Shown here piece after piece: positions 60,364 to 64,000 of a DNA stretch of 64,000 nucleotides. The notes under the pieces are model-generated. The model saw only the letters and a list, made by a program, of their open reading frames with translations, had not been told where the DNA came from and did not search any database. This DNA is from Nocardia sp. GTDB lineage: Bacteria > Actinomycetota > Actinomycetes > Mycobacteriales > Mycobacteriaceae. Location of the stretch: positions 23,886 to 87,885 of the forward strand of contig NZ_JAODNK010000075.1 in the NCBI RefSeq assembly GCF_025465275.1. The letters run 5' to 3'. The first letter of the stretch is position 1, and the number at the start of each line of letters is the position of its first letter. The translations under genes and the position numbers were made by a program.

Positions 60364-61679
60364 TTGAGGAACCCTTCGTAATTTCGATTCATCAACTGGC
60401 TCTCGATCTGTTTCACCGTATCGAGGCCGACGCTCACAATGATCAACACCGCGGTACCGCCGAACGGCAGGCTCTGTACACCGGTATTGGTGCCGAGACC
60501 CAGCAGCAGGTTCGGCAGCACGGCGACAGCACCGAGGTAGATCGAACCGGGCAGGGTGATCCGGCTGAGGACGTAGTTGAGGTAGTCCGCGGTGGGCTTA
60601 CCGGGGCGATAGCCCGGGATGAAGCCACCGAACTTCTTCATTTCGTCCGCGCGTTCCTCCGGGTTGAAGGTGATCGCGACATAGAAGTAGGTGAAGAACA
60701 CGATGAGCGCGAAGTAGATCGCGACGTACACCGGGTTGCTCGGATTGACCAGGTACTTCTGAATGAGCTGCTGCCACTCGGCGGGATTGCCCGAAGTCTT
60801 CTGGGTCAACTGCGCCAACAGGTTCGGCAGATAGAGCAGAGAGGACGCGAAGATCACCGGGATGACACCGGCCTGATTGACCTTCAGCGGCAGATAGGTC
60901 GACGAACCGCCGTACATCTTCCGGCCCACCACGCGTTTGGCGTACTGCACCGGAATTCGGCGCTGGCCCTGCTCCACGAAGATGACGCCGACGATCACCA
61001 CCAGCGCAGCGGCGGCCACCATGGCGGTGACTCCCCAGCCGCGGCCGTCGTAGATCGTCTTGCCCTCGGACGGGATGCGAGCGGCGATACCGGAGAAGAT
61101 CAAGAGCGACATGCCGTTACCGACACCGCGCTCGGTGATCTGCTCGCCGAACCACATGACCAGGGACGCACCGGCAGTCATGACCAGCACGATGATGATC
61201 ATGCCGAAGACGGAGGTGTCGTCGAGAATGGGTTTCGCACACCCACGCAGCAGCTGTCCGCGGGAGGCGAGCGCGACCAGACCGGTCGACTGCAGGATCG
61301 CCAACGCGACCGCCAGATAGCGGGTGTACTGGGTCATCTTGTTCTGACCCGATTGGCCTTCTTTTCGCAGTTCCTCGAACCGCGGGATCACAACGGTCAG
61401 CAGCTGGATAATGATGCTCGCGGTGATGTACGGCATGATGCCGATCGCGAACACGGAAAGCTGCAGCAGCGCACCGCCGGAGAAGAGATTGATGAGCTGA
61501 TAGATGCCGGCGGAATCCCCGCCGTTGACCAGCGCAACACAGTCTTGGACGTTCTTGTAGCTGACGCCGGGAGACGGCAGCGAAGCGCCCAGCCGGTAGA
61601 GGGCGATCAGCCCCAGCGTGAAGAGAATCTTCCGCCGTAAGTCCGGGGTCCGGAAAGCCGACACGAAGGCGGAAAGCAC
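60360..61679 (-). CDS. secY: Protein translocase subunit SecY
   Basis: 439 residues with the ten hydrophobic segments of the Sec channel. Typical stretches include IMPYITASIIIQLL (TM2 region), FGEQITERGVGNGMSLLIF, RGWGVTAM and KFGGFIPGYRPGKPTADYL (cytosolic loop that contacts SecA and the ribosome). GTG start with a perfect AGGAGG four bases upstream. It forms the inner-membrane pore with SecE/G. Followed by adk with a 4-base overlap; separated from rplO by a strong hairpin. Confidence 0.97.
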   Translation of the reverse strand: MLSAFVSAFRTPDLRRKILFTLGLIALYRLGASLPSPGVSYKNVQDCVALVNGGDSAGIYQLINLFSGGALLQLSVFAIGIMPYITASIIIQLLTVVIPRFEELRKEGQSGQNKMTQYTRYLAVALAILQSTGLVALASRGQLLRGCAKPILDDTSVFGMIIIVLVMTAGASLVMWFGEQITERGVGNGMSLLIFSGIAARIPSEGKTIYDGRGWGVTAMVAAAALVVIVGVIFVEQGQRRIPVQYAKRVVGRKMYGGSSTYLPLKVNQAGVIPVIFASSLLYLPNLLAQLTQKTSGNPAEWQQLIQKYLVNPSNPVYVAIYFALIVFFTYFYVAITFNPEERADEMKKFGGFIPGYRPGKPTADYLNYVLSRITLPGSIYLGAVAVLPNLLLGLGTNTGVQSLPFGGTAVLIIVSVGLDTVKQIESQLMNRNYEGFLK

Positions 61680-61776
61680 AGATCCTCCTGGCGAACGACA
61701 TAGGTCAGGCCATGGCTACAACGACGGAAACGCCGAATCCCCATGACAGTGTTGGCAGACAACACGTGAACTCTAA

Positions 61777-61817
61777 CAGTGACACCGGACGAGCTCGCGA
61801 CTCGTCCGGTGTCACTG
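61777..61817. terminator. Strong inverted repeat between rplO and secY
   Basis: A perfect 17-bp stem (left arm CAGTGACACCGGACGAG, right arm its complement) with a 7-base loop. It lies 49 bases after rplO and 98 bases before secY on the minus strand. A short T-run (GTTTT) follows on the plus strand only. Probably a terminator or attenuator that lets secY-adk-map be expressed on its own. Confidence 0.75.
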
Positions 61818-61865
61818 GTTTTCAGGTTACCGTCGTAGCGACTGCTTGCAGGTCGCTCGAGACGA

Positions 61866-62309
61866 TCAGTCCAGAACGGTGGCAGTGCCACCGGCCGCGG
61901 CGATCTTCGCCGTGGCGGAACCGGAGAACTTGTCGGCGGAGACCTGAACGGCCACACCGATTTCGCCCTCGCCGAGCACCTTCACGAGCTCGTTCTTGCG
62001 AACGAGGCCCGAGGAGACGAGCTCGGCCTTGCCGATGGTGCCGCCCTCGGGGAACACGCGGGCGATATCGGACACGTTCACGACCTGGTACTCGGTGCGG
62101 AACGGGTTCTTGAAGCCCTTGAGCTTGGGCAGACGCATATGCAGCGGCATCTGTCCACCCTCGAAGCGGACCGGAACATTCTTGCGAGCCTTCGTACCCT
62201 TGGTACCGCGGCCCGCGGTCTTGCCCTTGGAACCTTCACCGCGACCCAGACGGGTCTTCTCGGTCTTGGAACCGGGGGCAGGACGCAGGTGGTGCAACTT
62301 GATGGTCAT
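61866..62309 (-). CDS. rplO: 50S ribosomal protein L15
   Basis: 147 residues, standard size. IKLHHLRPAPGSKTEKTRLGRGEGSKGKTAGRGTKG contains the family GRGxGSGxGKTxGRG signature (here GRGEGSKGKTAGRG). The C-terminal half has the KVLGEGEIGVAVQVSADKFS block. Binds 23S rRNA late in assembly. The ribosome site GAGGAGG lies inside the last codons of rpmD. Confidence 0.97.
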   Translation of the reverse strand: MTIKLHHLRPAPGSKTEKTRLGRGEGSKGKTAGRGTKGTKARKNVPVRFEGGQMPLHMRLPKLKGFKNPFRTEYQVVNVSDIARVFPEGGTIGKAELVSSGLVRKNELVKVLGEGEIGVAVQVSADKFSGSATAKIAAAGGTATVLD

Positions 62310-62311
62310 GC

Positions 62312-62491
62312 TTAAACCTCCTCAACCTGAACGAGGTGGCGCACGACGTTGATCAGACCACGGTTCTGCGCGTTGTCCTCACGGACAACTTCCTGGCGAA
62401 TGCCACGCAGGCCGAGGGTCCGCAGCGACTCGCGCTGGTTCCGCAGGGCGCCAATGGAGCTCTTAGTTTGGGTCACCTTGAGATCTGCCAT
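62312..62491 (-). CDS. rpmD: 50S ribosomal protein L30
   Basis: 59 residues. ADLKVTQTKSSIGALRNQRESLRTLGLRGI (signature SxIGxxxxQRxxLxxLGLxxI) is diagnostic. The last three codons and stop (GAGGAGGTTTAA) also supply the Shine-Dalgarno sequence of rplO. It starts so close to the rpsE stop that the TGA and ATG are one base apart. Confidence 0.96.
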   Translation of the reverse strand: MADLKVTQTKSSIGALRNQRESLRTLGLRGIRQEVVREDNAQNRGLINVVRHLVQVEEV

Positions 62492-62492
62492 G

Positions 62493-63143
62493 TCAGACTC
62501 CCTGTCCCGCACGCGCACGCAGCATGCCCGCAGGTGCCACATCCTCGAGGGGCAGACCACGACGAGCGGCCACCTCCTCCGGGCGCTGCAGCATCTTGAG
62601 GGCGGCAACGGTGGCGTGCACAACGTTGATGGCGTTATCGCTACCGAGCGACTTCGCCAGAATGTCGTGGATGCCAGCGCACTCCAGCACGGCACGCGCC
62701 GCGCCACCGGCGATCACACCGGTACCGGGCGAAGCCGGACGCAGCATGACCACACCCGCCGCCGCCTCACCCTGAACCGGGTGGACGATGGTGGAGCCGA
62801 TCATCGGAACGCGGAAGAAGCTCTTACGAGCCTCTTCGACACCCTTCTGGATGGCCGCGGGAACTTCCTTGGCCTTGCCGTAGCCGACGCCGACCAGACC
62901 GTTGCCGTCACCGACGATCACGAGGGCGGTGAAGCTGAAGCGACGACCACCCTTCACGACCTTGGAGACGCGGTTGATCGCGACTACGCGCTCGAGCTGG
63001 TTGGTCTTCTCGGCAGGCGCCTGATCGCGGCCACCGCGGCCACGGCCACGGTTGTCACGGTCGTTACCGCCGGCGTTGGGACCACTGTTGTTGTTGCCGG
63101 CGGGACCGTTGTTTCCGCCGTCACGCCGTTGACGTCCCGGCAT
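62493..63143 (-). CDS. rpsE: 30S ribosomal protein S5
   Basis: 216 residues. A long disordered Gly/Asn/Arg N-terminus (residues 1-45, GNNNSGPNAGGNDRDNRG) is typical of actinobacteria. Then QLERVVAINRVSKVVKGGRRFSF (double-stranded RNA-binding domain), GDGNGLVGVGYGKAKEVPAAI, and the C-terminal GGAARAVLECAGIHDILAKSLGS. It helps decode accurately; substitutions in the VVKGGRRF loop are known to confer spectinomycin resistance in other bacteria. Confidence 0.97.
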   Translation of the reverse strand: MPGRQRRDGGNNGPAGNNNSGPNAGGNDRDNRGRGRGGRDQAPAEKTNQLERVVAINRVSKVVKGGRRFSFTALVIVGDGNGLVGVGYGKAKEVPAAIQKGVEEARKSFFRVPMIGSTIVHPVQGEAAAGVVMLRPASPGTGVIAGGAARAVLECAGIHDILAKSLGSDNAINVVHATVAALKMLQRPEEVAARRGLPLEDVAPAGMLRARAGQGV

Positions 63144-63174
63144 CAGACGTTCCTTCCGTTCGCAGAGTTGATCA

Positions 63175-63582
63175 TCAGAACTTCAGCCCACCTTCACGGG
63201 CGGCATCCGCGAGCGCCGCGATACGGCCGTGGTAGTCGTGACCACCACGGTCGAACACGACGGCTTCGATGCCGGCAGCCTTGGCGCGGGCAGCGATGAG
63301 CTCGCCGACCTTGGCGCCCTTGGCGGACTTGTCACCCTCGGCGGCACGCACATCGGCTTCGGTGGTCGAGGCGAACGCGATGGTCTTACCCACCGAGTCG
63401 TCGATCAGCTGAGCGTGGATGTGGCGCGCAGAACGGTTGACCACCAGGCGCGGACGCACGGTGGTGCCTTCGATCTTCTTGCGCAGACGGAAGTGGCGGC
63501 GCGTCTTGGAGAGACGACGCGCGGTCGAGGCATCCGTACCGACCGGCTTACGCCGAGCCTTCTGGTTTGCTGTTTGTGCCAT
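63175..63582 (-). CDS. rplR: 50S ribosomal protein L18
   Basis: 135 residues. The basic N-terminus (TARRLSKTRRHFRLRKKI) leads to RPRLVVNRSARHIHAQLIDD and the conserved C-terminal FDRGGHDYHGRIAALADAAREGGL. L18 carries 5S rRNA into the central protuberance. Two bases separate its start region from the stop of rplF, and 31 bases separate it from rpsE. Confidence 0.97.
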   Translation of the reverse strand: MAQTANQKARRKPVGTDASTARRLSKTRRHFRLRKKIEGTTVRPRLVVNRSARHIHAQLIDDSVGKTIAFASTTEADVRAAEGDKSAKGAKVGELIAARAKAAGIEAVVFDRGGHDYHGRIAALADAAREGGLKF

Positions 63583-63585
63583 TGC

Positions 63586-64000
63586 TTACTTACCCGTCTT
63601 TCCGACCTTGCGGCGAACGACCTCGCCGGCGTAGCGGATGCCCTTGCCCTTGTACGGGTCGGGCTTGCGCAGGCCGTGAATAACCGCTGCGATCTGGCCG
63701 ACCTTCTGCTTGTCGATGCCCGACACCGAGAACTTGGTGGGAGCCTCAACCGCGAAGGTGATGCCCTCAGGAGCCTCGATCGGGACAGCGTGGCTGTAGC
63801 CCAGGGCGAACTCGAGGTTCGATCCCTTGGCCTGCACGCGGTAACCGACGCCGAAGATTTCCATCTTCTTCTCGTAGCCTGCGGTCACACCGACGATCAT
63901 GTTGCTGATCAGGGTGCGGGTCAGGCCGTGCAGCGAGCGGTTCTGACGCTCGTCGTTCGGACGAACGACCTCGAGCTCACCGGACTCCGCCTTGGTGACG
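63586..64000 (-). CDS. rplF: 50S ribosomal protein L6, partial (N-terminus beyond window)
   Basis: About 138 C-terminal residues. The frame enters from the window edge as VTKAESGELEVVRPNDERQ and continues NRSLHGLTRTLISNMIVGVT. The second domain follows (EKKMEIFGVGYRVQAKGSNL, SHAVPIEAPEGI, KQKVGQIAAVIHGLRKPDPYKGKGIRY), ending RRKVGKTGK. An internal ATG at 63900 should not be taken as the start, since the L6 pattern continues upstream of it. Confidence 0.96.
   Translation of the reverse strand, partial: VTKAESGELEVVRPNDERQNRSLHGLTRTLISNMIVGVTAGYEKKMEIFGVGYRVQAKGSNLEFALGYSHAVPIEAPEGITFAVEAPTKFSVSGIDKQKVGQIAAVIHGLRKPDPYKGKGIRYAGEVVRRKVGKTGK

Noticed and set aside
63586..63900. Internal ATG at 63900 as the start of L6
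   Set aside because: The L6 pattern continues in frame upstream to the window edge, so the gene is simply cut off.

Overview
This is a high-GC actinobacterial window. The organism is most likely a Nocardia or close mycolic-acid relative. That is inferred from ESX-type type VII secretion (T7SS) accessory families (EspG, EspC, EspH/DUF2694, YbaB/EspL-like, WXG100, CpnT-like) beside a standard spc ribosomal-protein operon. No rRNA, tRNA, CRISPR array or insertion sequence was recognised. No ESX core gene (EccB/C/D/E, MycP) is present, so this is a cargo, chaperone and immunity locus that must use a secretion machine encoded elsewhere.

Layout. 1-2442 (minus): a proline-rich T7SS substrate and its EspG-like partner, the latter cut by the window edge. 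2740-3924: a membrane protein. 4186-18343 (plus): a YezG-like immunity candidate, then WXG100, EspL-like protein and a 3,979-residue polytoxin carrying several enzyme domains. 18364-25753: a nursery of small genes, including a tandem pair of toxin-tail immunity candidates plus a remnant, two related immunity-like families, a nucleoside hydrolase, zinc-ribbon proteins and three copies of a small AGQLDGSN-motif family. 26088-28588 (plus): a second substrate/EspG pair. 28751-30806: a DnaJ-type zinc-ribbon protein and a second copy of the two-gene immunity-like cassette. 54992 down to 30849 (minus): one nearly continuous run of substrate, EspG, WXG100, EspL-like, a 4,691-residue giant protein, AGQLDGSN protein, YezG-like protein, substrate, EspG, EspH-like, EspC-like and EspA/EspE-like. 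55117-64000: housekeeping genes (dtd, map, adk, secY, rplO, rpmD, rpsE, rplR, rplF) with a few envelope-associated unknowns.

How the parts fit together. Both giant proteins start with a CpnT-type WXG100-like helical domain and both are preceded by the same WXG100 + EspL-like gene pair. This suggests a conserved secretion cassette that loads very large effectors. Four substrate + EspG modules share a C-terminal LFPRA motif and acidic tail, suggesting dedicated substrate/chaperone pairs. The polytoxin at 6404-18343 combines a zincin, a JAB-like domain, an unassigned Rossmann-like domain, three ADP-ribosyltransferase domains, two clan-CD-like cysteine peptidase domains and an ExoY/edema-factor-like nucleotidyl cyclase domain. 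It is organised like a MARTX toxin but with a T7SS head, and it is the most striking object in the window. All functional statements rest on motif reading; no database search was run.
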